This document shows positions 47,836 through 57,441 of a stretch of 64,000 nucleotides of DNA, in pieces. Within the stretch, counting starts at the first letter, position 1. Each line of letters starts with the position of its first letter. Made by a program: the position numbers and the translations under genes. Origin of the DNA: Brevundimonas sp. Root1279 (GTDB taxonomy: Bacteria; Pseudomonadota; Alphaproteobacteria; Caulobacterales; Caulobacteraceae); contig NZ_LMEB01000001.1 in the NCBI RefSeq assembly GCF_001425945.1, forward strand, positions 1-64,000, written 5' to 3'. Under the pieces are notes generated by a model. The model was given only the letters and a program-made list of their open reading frames with translations, was not told where the DNA came from and searched no databases.

Positions 47836-48246
47836 ATGCTCGATCACACCGGGATCGTCGTCACCGACCTGAAGGCTGCGCGCCGCTTCTACGACGCGGT
47901 CGCCGAGGCCCTGGGCCTGCAGACCAAGACCCTGCACCCCGAGTTCTTCATCCTCGGCAAGAGCCAGGAGGAGGCCATCCCCTATCTGTGGATCGGGACG
48001 CTGATCCCGTCCTACTGGGCCGAGGGCTCGAAGGCCGGGATCAACCAGATGCACGTCGCCTTCCGCGCCGACAGCAAGGCCATGGTGCAGGCCTTCTACG
48101 ACGCCGCGCTGGAAGCGGGCGGCACGGACAACGGCGCGCCGGGCCCGCGGGAAGGCGCGGACCAGTACTACGGAGCTTTCGTGCTGGATCCCGACGGCAA
48201 CAACATCGAGGCGGCGTATCGGGGCCCGGACGCGACGGACGGGTGA
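47836..48246 (+). CDS. VOC-family (glyoxalase/dioxygenase fold) protein
   Basis: A 136-residue single-domain VOC protein: MLDHTGIVVTDLKAARRFYD with the first metal-ligand His, a second in NQMHVAFRA, and a Glu in NNIEAAYRG. The chemistry is not predictable from sequence. The ATG at 47836 follows GGAG. Probably cotranscribed with the KTSC gene; convergent with fabI. Confidence 0.88.
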   Translation: MLDHTGIVVTDLKAARRFYDAVAEALGLQTKTLHPEFFILGKSQEEAIPYLWIGTLIPSYWAEGSKAGINQMHVAFRADSKAMVQAFYDAALEAGGTDNGAPGPREGADQYYGAFVLDPDGNNIEAAYRGPDATDG

Positions 48247-48249
48247 GGT

Positions 48250-49071
48250 TTAGCCCTCCTCGTCGCCCGCCAGGCCCATCATGTGGAAGCCGGCGTCGAC
48301 GTGGATGACTTCGCCCGTGGTCGAGAAGCCGAGGTCCGAGCAGAGCCAAAGGGCGCAGCCGGCGACGCCTTCCATCGAGGTGTCTTCCTTCATCGCCGAC
48401 ATGGCCCGGCCCTGGGCGATCATGCCGCGGCCGCCCGAGATGCCGGCCAGGGACAGGGTGCGCATGGCGCCGGCCGAGATGGCGTTGACGCGGATGCCCT
48501 TGGGACCCAGGTCACGGGCGATGTAGCGGGTCGCGGCCTCGAGCCCGGCCTTGGCCACGCCCATGGTGTTGTAGTTCGGGATGGCCCGCTCGGCGCCGAG
48601 GTAGGTCATGGTGATCATCGAGCCGCCGTTCGGCATCAGCTTGGCGGCGCGCTTGGCGACGTCGACGAAGCTGAACACCGAGATGTTCATGGCCAGCAGG
48701 AAGCTGTCGCGGGTGGTGTTGTCGACGAAGGAACCCTGCAGCTCGTTCTTGTTGGCGAAGGCCACCGAGTGGACGACGAAGTCGATCGTGCCGAAGGTCT
48801 TCTCCAGCTCGGCGAAGGCGGCGTCCATCGAGGCGTCGTCGGTGACGTCGGCCTGGATGATGGCCTTGGCGCCGACGCTCTCGGCCAGCGGACGCACGCG
48901 GCGCTCCAGGCCCTCGCCGAGGTAGGTGAAGGCCAGTTCGGCGCCCTGGGCGGCCAGCTGCTGGGCGATGCCCCAGGCGATGGAGTTGGCGTTCGCGACC
49001 CCCATGACCAGGCCCTTCTTGCCCTTCATGAGTTCGCCCGCGGGCATGTTCCAGCTGCTCTCAGCGGCCAT
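48250..49071 (-). CDS. fabI: Enoyl-ACP reductase (NADH)
   Basis: A 273-residue short-chain dehydrogenase that carries out the last reduction of each fatty-acid elongation cycle. The N-terminal GLVMGVANANSIAWGIAQ is the FabI nucleotide motif, and the active site YNTMGVAKAG has the Tyr-x6-Lys spacing of FabI. The ATG at 49071 follows GAGGAGA. fabA and fabB lie upstream on the same strand but are separated from it by a divergent gene and a REP. Confidence 0.96.
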   Translation of the reverse strand: MAAESSWNMPAGELMKGKKGLVMGVANANSIAWGIAQQLAAQGAELAFTYLGEGLERRVRPLAESVGAKAIIQADVTDDASMDAAFAELEKTFGTIDFVVHSVAFANKNELQGSFVDNTTRDSFLLAMNISVFSFVDVAKRAAKLMPNGGSMITMTYLGAERAIPNYNTMGVAKAGLEAATRYIARDLGPKGIRVNAISAGAMRTLSLAGISGGRGMIAQGRAMSAMKEDTSMEGVAGCALWLCSDLGFSTTGEVIHVDAGFHMMGLAGDEEG

Positions 49072-49242
49072 GGGAAGTCTCCTCGTCTTGGGTGGCCTAG
49101 CGCTCGCGACGCGGTCGCTCGCTGCTTGAGGCGATTTGCGAGAGGGTTAGCAGGGGCGATGACGCGGGGGAAGGCCGTCAGCTTTGGTGGAGTTGTGCGC
49201 TCGGCCTGTCCCGTCCTAGCTTGACCGTAAATGGAGGCGGTC

Positions 49243-49800
49243 ATGGCGACATGGGTCGGACTGGCGGCTGCGCTGGTGCTGCAGACGGCGCCCGAAGCGC
49301 AGGATCAGCGGCCCGAGGTCGCTGTAGTGGTGATTACGCTCGATAGCGTCCGTCACGGCCAGATCAAGCACGGGCGAGACGTTCTGGCCGCCCTGGGAGA
49401 CGAGCGGTTCGGACGCTACCGGCTGATCGATACGACCCTCCCGCTGGACGACTTCCGCTCCTGCGAGGACGACAGCCCGGCGTACGGCCTGGATTTCTGC
49501 GCGCGCTATTCCCTGCAGCACGGGCTGACGGCGGACTCGCCACGGCACGTCGTGGTGGCCTTCGACGACCGCAGCCCGGTTGCGGGAGGGTCCCTGTCAC
49601 GGGGCGGCGAGATGCGCGTGCTGTGCTTTGGGCGCGGCGCGGTGGCCGCTGACGCCAAGGTTCAGGACACCTGGCTGTGGCCCGGCTCAGCCCGGATACA
49701 CGGGGTCAACGACTGGAACCGTGACCAGGACGCCCTCGCCGCCTGCATCGAGGCCGCCCTGTCTGAAACCCCCGGCGTGCCGAGACCGCGGCCGCTGTGA
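49243..49800 (+). CDS. Hypothetical exported protein between fabI and fabB
   Basis: A 185-residue protein with a short hydrophobic N-terminus (MATWVGLAAALVLQTAPEAQ), likely a signal peptide, and a domain with four cysteines (RSCEDD, LDFCARYS, VLCFGRG, AACIEAA) that could form two disulfides in the periplasm. No family is recognised. GGAGG five bases before the ATG at 49243 decides the start over an ATG at 49231. It sits on the opposite strand between fabB and fabI. Confidence 0.7.
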   Translation: MATWVGLAAALVLQTAPEAQDQRPEVAVVVITLDSVRHGQIKHGRDVLAALGDERFGRYRLIDTTLPLDDFRSCEDDSPAYGLDFCARYSLQHGLTADSPRHVVVAFDDRSPVAGGSLSRGGEMRVLCFGRGAVAADAKVQDTWLWPGSARIHGVNDWNRDQDALAACIEAALSETPGVPRPRPL

Positions 49801-49863
49801 GGTCGCGCCTTGTCGGCTCAGTCCTTGCGACTGGCCGGGAGGACCGGTTTTGGGTGATGACCG

Positions 49864-49893
49864 TCCCGGATCGCCGCTGGGCGGCGTCCGGGA
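49864..49893. repeat. REP-like palindrome downstream of fabB
   Basis: TCCCGGA...TCCGGGA with an inner GCCGC/GCGGC stem, followed by TGAC, the same type as the REP-like units at 9282 and 46904. It lies between two convergent genes, ten bases after the fabB stop, and may act as a two-way terminator. Confidence 0.7.
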
Positions 49894-49902
49894 TGACAGC
49901 CG

Positions 49903-51132
49903 TCAGACCTTCGACAGGATCAGCGTGCCGTTGGTGCCGCCGAAGCCGAAGCTGTTCGACATGACGTGCTTCAGCGGGCCGTCGTGGCGTTTGCGCAGGA
50001 TCGGCATGCCCTCGAATTCGGGGTCGAGGTTCTCGATGTGGGCGCTCTCGGCGGCGAAGTCGTTGTCCATCATCAGCAGGCAGTAGATCGCCTCCTGGGC
50101 CCCGGCGGCGCCGAGCGAATGGCCGGTCAGCGACTTGGTCGAGGAGATCATCGGCAGGTCGTCGCCGAAGACGTTGCGCACCGCGCCCATCTCCTTGCTG
50201 TCGCCGACCGGCGTCGAGGTGCCGTGCGGGTTCAGGTAGTCGATCTTCGGATTGCCGGCCATTTCCAGCGCGATCTTCATGCAGCGCTCGGCGCCCTCGC
50301 CCGAGGGGGCGACCATGTCGTAGCCGTCCGAATTGGCGCCGTAGCCGGTGACCTCGGCGTAGATCTTGGCGCCGCGGGCCACGGCCCGCTCATACTCTTC
50401 CAGCACCACGATGCCGGCGCCGCCGGCGATGACGAAGCCGTCGCGGTCCTTGTCATAGGCGCGGCTGGCCTTGGCCGGGGTCTCGTTGAAGTTGGAGGAC
50501 ATGGCGCCCATGGCGTCGAACATGTTCGACATCGACCAGTCGATGTCCTCGACGCCGCCGGCGAAGACCACGTCCTGCTTGCCCCAGGCGATCTGCTCGG
50601 CGGCCGCGCCGATGCAGTGGGCGCTGGTCGCGCAGGCCGAGGAGATCGAATAGTTGATGCCCTTGAGCTCGAACCAGGTGGCGAGCACGGCCGAGGGGCC
50701 CGAGGCCATGGCCTTGGGCACGGCGAACGGGCCGATGCGCTTGGGCGAGCCCTTTTCCTTGGTGGTCTCGGCGGCCTGCAGGATGACCTGGGTGGAGGGA
50801 CCGCCCTCGCCGACGATGAGGCCGATGCGCTCGTCCTTGATCTCGTCCGGCGTCAGGCCGGAGTCCTTCAACGCCTCCTCGAAGGCGATGTGGCCCCAGG
50901 CGGTGCCGTTGGCGAGGAAGCGAGCGGCGCGGCGATCGACGTGCGGCGCCCAGTCCTCGGCCGTGTGGCCGAGCGCGGGCGGGGCCCAGACCTGCGAGCG
51001 GAAGCCGTAGGCGGCGTGGTCGGCGGCGTGCTGCACGCCGGACTTGGCGTCGCGCAGGGACGCGGTGACCTCTGCGGCCCCGGTGCCGATGGAAGAGACA
51101 ATGCCCAGACCGGTGACGACGACACGCCGCAT
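49903..51132 (-). CDS. fabB: 3-oxoacyl-ACP synthase I
   Basis: A 409-residue condensing enzyme of unsaturated fatty-acid synthesis. The catalytic triad is visible: Cys in [10 protein letters not shown] (near residue 164), His in [11 protein letters not shown], and His in [12 protein letters not shown]; the tail has [10 protein letters not shown]. The ATG at 51132 follows AAGGAAA. It lies directly downstream of fabA. Confidence 0.97.
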   Translation of the reverse strand: MRRVVVTGLGIVSSIGTGAAEVTASLRDAKSGVQHAADHAAYGFRSQVWAPPALGHTAEDWAPHVDRRAARFLANGTAWGHIAFEEALKDSGLTPDEIKDERIGLIVGEGGPSTQVILQAAETTKEKGSPKRIGPFAVPKAMASGPSAVLATWFELKGINYSISSACATSAHCIGAAAEQIAWGKQDVVFAGGVEDIDWSMSNMFDAMGAMSSNFNETPAKASRAYDKDRDGFVIAGGAGIVVLEEYERAVARGAKIYAEVTGYGANSDGYDMVAPSGEGAERCMKIALEMAGNPKIDYLNPHGTSTPVGDSKEMGAVRNVFGDDLPMISSTKSLTGHSLGAAGAQEAIYCLLMMDNDFAAESAHIENLDPEFEGMPILRKRHDGPLKHVMSNSFGFGGTNGTLILSKV

Positions 51133-51198
51133 GGCAGTTTCCTTCTAAATCAACGCTCAGTCGCCGCGTTCGCCGCGGTCTGTCTGAATATAGGGGGT

Positions 51199-51747
51199 TT
51201 AGCCGCCGACCGCTTCCGTGGTTCCGCCGAACAGGCCCACGCGCATGTCGTTGCAGGTGTAGATCACCTCGCCGTCAGCCTCGAGCACGCCGTCGGCGAT
51301 GCCCATGACCAGCTTGCGATTGATCACCCGCTTCAGGTTGATCTTGTAGACGACCTTCTTGATGTCCGGGGTCACCTGGCCGGTGAACTTCACCTCGCCG
51401 ACGCCCAGGGCGCGGCCGCGGCCCGGGCCGCCGATCCAGCCGAGGTAGAAGCCGACCAGCTGCCACATGGCGTCCAGGCCCAGGCAGCCCGGCATCACCG
51501 GGTCGTTGATGAAATGGCACTGGAAGAACCAGAGGTCCGGATGGATATCCAGCTCGGCCTCGACATAGCCCTTGCCGTGCTCGCCGCCGTCGGCGCTGAT
51601 CTGGGTGATCCGGTCGAACATCAGCATCGGCGGGGCCGGCAGCTGGGCGTTGCCGGAGCCGAACAGCTCGCCACGGCCCGAGGCCAGCAGGGCCTGATAG
51701 TCGAACGACGACGGATATTGGGATTGGGTCAAAGGGACCGCTCGCAT
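51199..51747 (-). CDS. fabA: 3-hydroxydecanoyl-ACP dehydratase/isomerase
   Basis: A 182-residue bifunctional dehydratase/isomerase that introduces the cis double bond of unsaturated fatty acids. The hot-dog fold carries the active-site His in [14 protein letters not shown] and Asp in [11 protein letters not shown]-terminal [16 protein letters not shown] and PPMLMFDRI are typical. It is followed by fabB, the usual pairing. Confidence 0.97.
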   Translation of the reverse strand: MRAVPLTQSQYPSSFDYQALLASGRGELFGSGNAQLPAPPMLMFDRITQISADGGEHGKGYVEAELDIHPDLWFFQCHFINDPVMPGCLGLDAMWQLVGFYLGWIGGPGRGRALGVGEVKFTGQVTPDIKKVVYKINLKRVINRKLVMGIADGVLEADGEVIYTCNDMRVGLFGGTTEAVGG

Positions 51748-51855
51748 CTCGAAGGCCGACGGCGCGGACGCCGCTTCAAGCCGGGTGTGGCGGCCGGGTT
51801 ACACGAGCCCGGGAGCGGGCTCAACTGTCGTGTGTAGAGGCGCGTCGGGCGCGGC

Positions 51856-52416
51856 TCAGCGCTCGCGCGGTCCGGCGGGGCGGGCGGCGTTGCAGAGCGG
51901 ACGTTCCTGGGTCCCGAAGACGGCGCTCTGACGCACCCAGCCGCGCATGCGACGGACCCGCACCTCGCACCAGCCGTCGACGCATTCGTCCATCGCCACC
52001 AGGGCGTGCGGCGACAGGCGGGCGCGCACCGGCGAGGTGTCCGAGCGGCCGACGTGGATAGGGACTTCCTGGTTCGTGGTGTTGAACACGCTGCGCCGGC
52101 TCGAGACGACGCTGCGGTGGACCCAGGCGACGGCGCCCTCGGGGTCGCAGATCTTTCGCCACTCGCGGGTCTCGGCGATGACCTGAACCGGCAGGCCCGA
52201 GGCGTGGTACTCCCACAGGATGCGGTGATCGAGGCCGGGGCCGAAGCGGGCGCGGACCTCGGACGACTTCAGCGACAGCCAGCGCGGCACCGGTTGGCCG
52301 CTCGGGGTCGGCCGGCCGTCGGGCATGGTGTTGCTGGCCGAGGCGAGGACGGCGACGCCCAGCATGGCCGTGACGGCGACGAGCCTTTGGATGCGGGGGC
52401 GTGCTTTGCTAGACAC
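51856..52416 (-). CDS. Exported SH3-like domain protein
   Basis: A 186-residue periplasmic protein with a signal peptide (RIQRLVAVTAMLGVAVLASAS) and two bacterial SH3-like repeats. The first holds PRWLSLKSSEVRARFGPG...VQVIAETREWRKICDPEGAVAWVHRS; the second is less conserved and contains two cysteines (DECVDGWCEVRV). Such domains bind cell-wall material. The start is GTG at 52416. It is divergent from the dehydrogenase gene. Confidence 0.83.
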   Translation of the reverse strand: MSSKARPRIQRLVAVTAMLGVAVLASASNTMPDGRPTPSGQPVPRWLSLKSSEVRARFGPGLDHRILWEYHASGLPVQVIAETREWRKICDPEGAVAWVHRSVVSSRRSVFNTTNQEVPIHVGRSDTSPVRARLSPHALVAMDECVDGWCEVRVRRMRGWVRQSAVFGTQERPLCNAARPAGPRER

Positions 52417-52445
52417 CGGGGTGCGCCGTGAAATGAAGGCTTCGA

Positions 52446-53432
52446 ATGTCCGCCCCCAAGCTTAAGGTCGTATTAACCAGACGGCTTCCGGACGCGGTCG
52501 AAACGCGCATGCGCGAGCTGTTCGACGCCGAACTGAACCTGACGGACCGGCCGATGACGCGGGACGATCTGCGCGCCGCCATGCAGCGCGCCGACGTGCT
52601 GTCGCCGACCATCACCGACACGATCGACGCCGAGCTGATCAGCGAAGCCGGCGAGCGGCTGAAGATGATCGCCAATTTCGGGGCCGGGGTGAACCACATC
52701 GACGTCGAGGCGGCGGTGGGTCGCGGCCTGATCGTGACCAACACCCCCGGCGTGCTGACGGAAGACACCGCCGACCTGGGCATGGCCCTGATCCTGGCGG
52801 TCAGCCGGCGCATCGTCGAAGGCGCCCAGGTGATGCAGGAGCAGCGCTTCGAGGGCTGGACCCCGACCTGGATGACCGGGCGCAAGCTGTGGGGCAAGCG
52901 GCTGGGCATCGTCGGCATGGGCCGCATCGGCCAGGCCCTGGCCCGTCGCGCCAAGGCCTTCGGCATGCAGGTGCACTACCACAACCGCAAACCGGTCCCG
53001 GAGATGATCGCCGAGGAGTTGGGCGCGACCTGGTGGGACGACCTGGACCAGATGCTGCAGCGGATGGACATCATCTCGCTGAACTGCCCGGCGACGAAGG
53101 AAACCCACCACGTGCTGTCGGCCGAGCGGCTGGCGAAGCTGCAGCCGCACGCCCTGCTGATCAACACCGCCCGCGGCGAACTGATCGACGAGGCGGCCCT
53201 GGCCGAGGCGGTGGCGCGGCGGGCGCTCGCGGGCGTCGGCCTGGACGTCTATGAGCACGAACCGGCGGTGCATCCGGGCCTGCTGGGCCATCCGAACGTG
53301 GTGCTGCTGCCCCACCTCGGCTCGGCGACGCTGGAGGCCCGGCAGGACATGGGCGACCGGGTGATCGCCAACATCATGACCTTCCAGAACGGCCACCGGC
53401 CGCCGGACCGCGTCATTCCGGCGATGCTCTGA
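52446..53432 (+). CDS. D-2-hydroxyacid dehydrogenase (glyoxylate/hydroxypyruvate reductase-like)
   Basis: A 328-residue NAD(P)-dependent dehydrogenase. The Rossmann motif is GIVGMGRIGQALA (near residue 154); the catalytic Arg, Glu and His are in NTARGELID, YEHEP and LLPHLGS. The closest class is glyoxylate/hydroxypyruvate or glycerate dehydrogenases. A glycerate-kinase-like gene lies far away at 25 kb, which is suggestive only. AAGG precedes the ATG at 52446. Confidence 0.92.
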   Translation: MSAPKLKVVLTRRLPDAVETRMRELFDAELNLTDRPMTRDDLRAAMQRADVLSPTITDTIDAELISEAGERLKMIANFGAGVNHIDVEAAVGRGLIVTNTPGVLTEDTADLGMALILAVSRRIVEGAQVMQEQRFEGWTPTWMTGRKLWGKRLGIVGMGRIGQALARRAKAFGMQVHYHNRKPVPEMIAEELGATWWDDLDQMLQRMDIISLNCPATKETHHVLSAERLAKLQPHALLINTARGELIDEAALAEAVARRALAGVGLDVYEHEPAVHPGLLGHPNVVLLPHLGSATLEARQDMGDRVIANIMTFQNGHRPPDRVIPAML

Positions 53433-53496
53433 TCTCCAAGCTTGACGGCGCCGGCTAGGTTTGGCTTGTCTCCCGCGCAAGTATCGGGGGATTATC

Positions 53497-55524
53497 GTGA
53501 AGTCTGGTTCGAGTAAGGCGGCGCTGGCGGCGCTGTCGCGACGTGGGTTGCTCGCCGCGGCGGGTGGAATTGCGGGCCTGGCGGCCCTGCCGCCGGGGAT
53601 GGCGCGAGCCCAGGTCGCGGCCTTTGCGTTGGCTGAATTCTTCGTCCCTCAGAAGAGCCTCGGCGCCGTGCTGTCGCCCTCAGGCGACCGCATCGCGGTG
53701 CTCGAGCAGAGCGGAACGCCAGGCGACCTGCGCGGCGACATCGACATCATCGACGCCCGCGATCCCGAGGGCCCGCGCCGCCGCCTCCCGCTGGGCGACG
53801 TCGAGATCGATTTCATGGAGTGGGCGAGCGACGACCGCCTGTTGATCCGAGCGGTGCTGACGGCCGAGACCGGACGCCAGATCCGGACCGGCTCCAGCAT
53901 TCCGGGCGCCTCCGTCGAGTACCGCATGCGCCGCGTGGCGTCGGTGAACGTGAACACGGGCGAGACCGTGGTCCTTTTCAGCGATCAGCGGCAGCGGATG
54001 CGCGAAACCTACGACATGGGTCGGATCATCGACCTGCTGCCGAACGAGCCCGACCATGTGCTGATGGCCGCATGGGAGCGGGACGGGGTCATGGCCCTGC
54101 ACCGTGTCGACCTGAGAGACGGGTCCGCGCAACTGATCGAGCGCGGAGGCTCCGGCACCTATCTCTGGCGGACCGTGAACGGCGTGCCCGTCATGCGCCA
54201 TGACATCAACAAGCGCCGCACCGTGGAATCCATCATGGTCCGCGCTCCGGGTGAGGCGGAGTGGAAATTGGCGCGCCAGTCGCGGATCCGCGAGGCGCCC
54301 GAATTCGCCTGGGTCGGCCCCACCGACAAGCCGGGCGTCGTCCTGGTCATCGCGCGGGCGGAGAACGAGGACGTCCAGAGCGTTCGCGAGATGGACCTGA
54401 CGACCACCGCCATCGGCGCCCCTCTGAACCAGCGGCCCGGCCGCGACGTGGTCTACGGACTGCGAGACTCGGCGGGCAGTTACCTCGGCGCCGCCTATTA
54501 TGGCGACCGGCTGGAGTACGAGTTCGCCGAGGCCGGCCTGGCCACGCACCACCGCGCCCTGAACCGCTTCTTCGACAACCAGTGCGACGTTCACCTGACC
54601 GACGTCGACATCGCCCGCAATCGCTTCATTGCCCGGGTGACCGGGCCGAACGAGCCCGGCGCCTGGTTCTTCTACGACCGCGCCGCCCGCAAGATCGTGG
54701 CCATCGGCCAGGCGCGGGTGCTGGACCCGGCGAGGCTGGGAGCCACGGACACCTTGAAGGTCCAGACCCGCGACGGAGCGACCATCGAGGCCTATCTGAC
54801 CGCCCCTCCTGGCGGCGCCCCGGGCCCCCTCGTGGTGCTACCGCACGGTGGCCCCGAGGTCCGCGACACTCCCGGCTGGGATCGACAAGTCCAGGTCCTG
54901 GCGGCGCAGGGCTGGTGGGTCCTGCGTCCGAACTTCCGCGGTTCGGGCGGCTACGGCATGAGCTTCGCCCGTGAGGGGTGGACCCGCTGGGGCACGCGGA
55001 TGCAGGAGGACGTCGAGGACGCCGTCGCCCACGCCATCACCCTGAAGGGCCTCGACGCCTCGAAGGTCGGCATCATCGGCACGAGCTACGGCGCCTATGC
55101 GGCCCTCATGGGGGCGGTCAAGCGGCCGGATCTCTACAAGGCGGCGATCGGTATCTGCGGCGTCTACGACCTGCCGGATGTCCTGGCCTGGGTGGAGCGC
55201 GACGACGACGCTCCCGGCAAGCCAATCTACGAGTTCTGGACCCGGCGCATCGGCGAACGCGCCACCATGGGGGCGGCTCTGGAGGCGGCCTCGCCGCGTC
55301 GCCATGTGGCCGCAGTGACCTGCCCGGTCCTGCTCGTCCACGGGGTGGAGGATCCGGTCCTGCCCGTCGCCCAATCGCGCCGCATGCGCGACGCGTTGCG
55401 CGGCGCAGGCAAGACGGTCGAACTGATCGAAGTCGAGGACGCGGGACACGCTGACTGGGACGACGCCAAGGAGCAGCAGCTCATGGGTCGCTACGTCGAC
55501 GTACTGCGCCGCGCCTTCGCCTGA
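53497..55524 (+). CDS. Exported S9-family peptidase (prolyl oligopeptidase type)
   Basis: A 675-residue peptidase. The N-terminus SRRGLLAAAGGIAGLAAL is a Tat-type signal, then a degenerate beta-propeller (about 60-410) and an alpha/beta-hydrolase domain. Triad: Ser in GTSYGAYAALMG (near residue 530), Asp in HGVEDPVLPV, His in AGHADWD. The start is GTG at 53497 behind GGGGGA; a longer frame from 53461 has no ribosome site. It ends one base from the convergent moeB. Confidence 0.92.
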   Translation: MKSGSSKAALAALSRRGLLAAAGGIAGLAALPPGMARAQVAAFALAEFFVPQKSLGAVLSPSGDRIAVLEQSGTPGDLRGDIDIIDARDPEGPRRRLPLGDVEIDFMEWASDDRLLIRAVLTAETGRQIRTGSSIPGASVEYRMRRVASVNVNTGETVVLFSDQRQRMRETYDMGRIIDLLPNEPDHVLMAAWERDGVMALHRVDLRDGSAQLIERGGSGTYLWRTVNGVPVMRHDINKRRTVESIMVRAPGEAEWKLARQSRIREAPEFAWVGPTDKPGVVLVIARAENEDVQSVREMDLTTTAIGAPLNQRPGRDVVYGLRDSAGSYLGAAYYGDRLEYEFAEAGLATHHRALNRFFDNQCDVHLTDVDIARNRFIARVTGPNEPGAWFFYDRAARKIVAIGQARVLDPARLGATDTLKVQTRDGATIEAYLTAPPGGAPGPLVVLPHGGPEVRDTPGWDRQVQVLAAQGWWVLRPNFRGSGGYGMSFAREGWTRWGTRMQEDVEDAVAHAITLKGLDASKVGIIGTSYGAYAALMGAVKRPDLYKAAIGICGVYDLPDVLAWVERDDDAPGKPIYEFWTRRIGERATMGAALEAASPRRHVAAVTCPVLLVHGVEDPVLPVAQSRRMRDALRGAGKTVELIEVEDAGHADWDDAKEQQLMGRYVDVLRRAFA

Positions 55525-56265
55525 TCAGGCCGGCGCGCAAGCCGGGCAGGTCGGGTCGGCGGCGACGCGCACCGTGCGCGCCGTCCCGGCTAGGCCGTCG
55601 TAGAGCAGCAGGCGGCCGGCCAGCGGCTCGCCGGCGCCGGTGATCAGCTTGATCGCCTCCAGCGCCGCCATCGCACCGACCACGCCCGCCAGGGCGCCGA
55701 CCACGCCGACGCGGGCGCAGGTCTCGGCGTCCGGCGGGGCCTCCGGCACCAGGCAGCGGTAGCAGGGGCGGCCGGAGAAGACGCCGACCTGGCCGCTCCA
55801 GCGACCCAGGGCGCCCGAGACCAGCGGCTTGCCCGCGGCGACGCAGGCGTCGCTGACGGCGAAGCGGGTGGCGAAGTCGTCCGTGCCGTCCAGCACCAGG
55901 TCGCAGCCCTCAAGCAGCCAGGCGGCGTTGTCGGCGGTGAGCCGTTCGGGGGCGTCCTCGATCTCGACATGCGGGTTGAGGGCGTCGAGCCGGTCGGCCG
56001 CCGCCTGGACCTTGCACCGGTCGAGATCGTCGCTGGTGAAGAGGATCTGGCGCTGCAGGTTCGACAGGGCGACGGCGTCGTCGTCGATCAGGCGCAGCGC
56101 TCCGACCCCCGCCGCCGCCAGATAGAGGGCCGCCGGCGAGCCGACGCCGCCCAGGCCGACAATGGCCACACGGGCGGCCTTCAGCCGCTGCTGGCCGGGC
56201 CCGCCGATCTCGGCGAGGACGAGGTGGCGCGCGTAGCGCTCGATTTCATCGTCGGAGAAGGTCAC
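55525..56265 (-). CDS. moeB: HesA/MoeB/ThiF-family adenylyltransferase
   Basis: A 246-residue E1-like enzyme that activates the C-terminus of a ubiquitin-like sulfur carrier (MoaD or ThiS) for molybdopterin or thiamine synthesis. Features: ARHLVLAEIGGPGQQRL, the ATP site VGLGGVGSP, NLQRQ, DGTDDFATR, and zinc-binding pairs CYRC and CPAC. It lacks the rhodanese domain of longer homologues. GTG start at 56265. I cannot separate the MoeB and ThiF roles from context. Confidence 0.88.
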   Translation of the reverse strand: MTFSDDEIERYARHLVLAEIGGPGQQRLKAARVAIVGLGGVGSPAALYLAAAGVGALRLIDDDAVALSNLQRQILFTSDDLDRCKVQAAADRLDALNPHVEIEDAPERLTADNAAWLLEGCDLVLDGTDDFATRFAVSDACVAAGKPLVSGALGRWSGQVGVFSGRPCYRCLVPEAPPDAETCARVGVVGALAGVVGAMAALEAIKLITGAGEPLAGRLLLYDGLAGTARTVRVAADPTCPACAPA

Positions 56266-56296
56266 CCGTCCCAGTTAGGGCCTTCGGGCGCTTTGG

Positions 56297-56686
56297 TCAC
56301 GCCGCCTGACGGAGATCCAGCAGGGCTTCGGCCTCGTTCGCTGTCACGCGGGACAGGCAGACGACCCCCACCTTGGCCAGCAAGGCCGCCGCGTCCGGGC
56401 ACAGGAAGATCGGGTCGTCGAGGCGACGCCGCGGGATCGGGCTGTCGCTGAGGATGCGCAGGCCCGTATGGCGCGGATCGGCGAGCAGGCGGCGCACCAG
56501 GCGGTCGATATCGACCCGCGCGCCCTCGATGGCCTGCAGGATGTGACCCTCGTGGAACATGACGCAGCTGGTCAGGTCGTCGCGACGATTGTTGCGCTCG
56601 GACTCACCCAGGATCTGAGCGACCGACAGGGTCGAGGCGCCGGTCACGCCGACCGCTTCGCTGGCGTAGATCACGCGGTGAAGCAA
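56297..56686 (-). CDS. BLUF-domain blue-light sensor, short form
   Basis: A 129-residue single BLUF domain, which binds FAD and senses blue light. The flavin-contacting Tyr (VIYAS), Asn (SERNN) and Gln (ILQAIEG) are present, as is the DPRH helix. At the end of the domain, where AppA has RRFAGWHM, this protein has RRRLDDPIF, so both the Trp and the Met used in signalling are missing. The start is TTG at 56686, with GAGGGA six bases upstream and the conserved LHR following. Divergent from hslV. Confidence 0.85.
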   Translation of the reverse strand: MLHRVIYASEAVGVTGASTLSVAQILGESERNNRRDDLTSCVMFHEGHILQAIEGARVDIDRLVRRLLADPRHTGLRILSDSPIPRRRLDDPIFLCPDAAALLAKVGVVCLSRVTANEAEALLDLRQAA

Positions 56687-56720
56687 AGCGCTTCCCTCTT
56701 CAGGCCATTTTCGGGGTTGG

Positions 56721-56761
56721 AATGTGGCGATGTACCCCGGATGCTTGGTACAAATGTGGCG
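56721..56761. promoter_or_regulatory. Composite operator-like site between the BLUF gene and hslV
   Basis: An inverted repeat TGTACC-N10-GGTACA (56731-56752) lies between two copies of the direct repeat AATGTGGCG (56721-56729 and 56753-56761). The whole is about 41 bp, centred between the divergent BLUF (56686) and hslV (56829) starts. It does not match TGT-N12-ACA or another site I know. Confidence 0.5.
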
Positions 56762-56828
56762 CAGTCTAGCCTTTAGATTTCAGCGGTTTCCGCTTGCCGC
56801 GCCGCTTTTCGGTCTCCATCTGAAATGG

Positions 56829-57392
56829 ATGATGAACGCAAACGACACCCACTCCGGGCCCGGCTGGCACGGCACCACCATCCTCGCGGTCCGCAAGGGC
56901 GGCCGCACGGTCATCGCCGGCGACGGCCAGGTCTCCATGGGCCCGACCATCGTCAAGGGCGCGGCCCGCAAGGTGCGCGTGCTGGCCGGCGGCAAGGTGC
57001 TGGCGGGCTTCGCCGGGGCCACCGCCGACGCCTTCACCCTGATCGAGCGGCTGGAGGCCAAGCTGGAGCAGTATCCGGACCAGCTGGCCCGGGCCTGCGT
57101 CGACCTGGCCAAGGACTGGCGCACCGATCGCTACCTGCGCCGGCTGGAGGCCATGCTGCTGGTCGCCGACAGGAACTCGATCTTCACCGTCACCGGCGTC
57201 GGCGACGTGCTGGAGCCGGAGCATGGGGTGGCGGCGGTCGGGTCGGGCGGCAACTACGCCCTGGCCGCGGCCCGCGCCCTCATGGATCACACCGACCTGG
57301 ACGCCGAGACCATCGCCCGCCAGTCCATGGCCCTCGCGGCGGAGATCTGCGTCTACACCAACGGCAACCTGACGGTGGAGACGCTGGAGTAG
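56829..57392 (+). CDS. hslV: ATP-dependent protease peptidase subunit HslV
   Basis: A 187-residue proteasome-like peptidase that forms a double hexamer and degrades proteins unfolded by HslU. After a short propeptide ending at WHG the active-site threonine begins [10 protein letters not shown]; other landmarks are [20 protein letters not shown] and [14 protein letters not shown]. Tandem ATG codons at 56829/56832. Its partner hslU, usually adjacent, lies 1.6 kb downstream beyond two other genes. Confidence 0.97.
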   Translation: MMNANDTHSGPGWHGTTILAVRKGGRTVIAGDGQVSMGPTIVKGAARKVRVLAGGKVLAGFAGATADAFTLIERLEAKLEQYPDQLARACVDLAKDWRTDRYLRRLEAMLLVADRNSIFTVTGVGDVLEPEHGVAAVGSGGNYALAAARALMDHTDLDAETIARQSMALAAEICVYTNGNLTVETLE

Positions 57393-57441
57393 GTTACGAG
57401 CGCCGGGCTGGCGACAGCGCGACAAGCTTGGCAGTGTGAAG

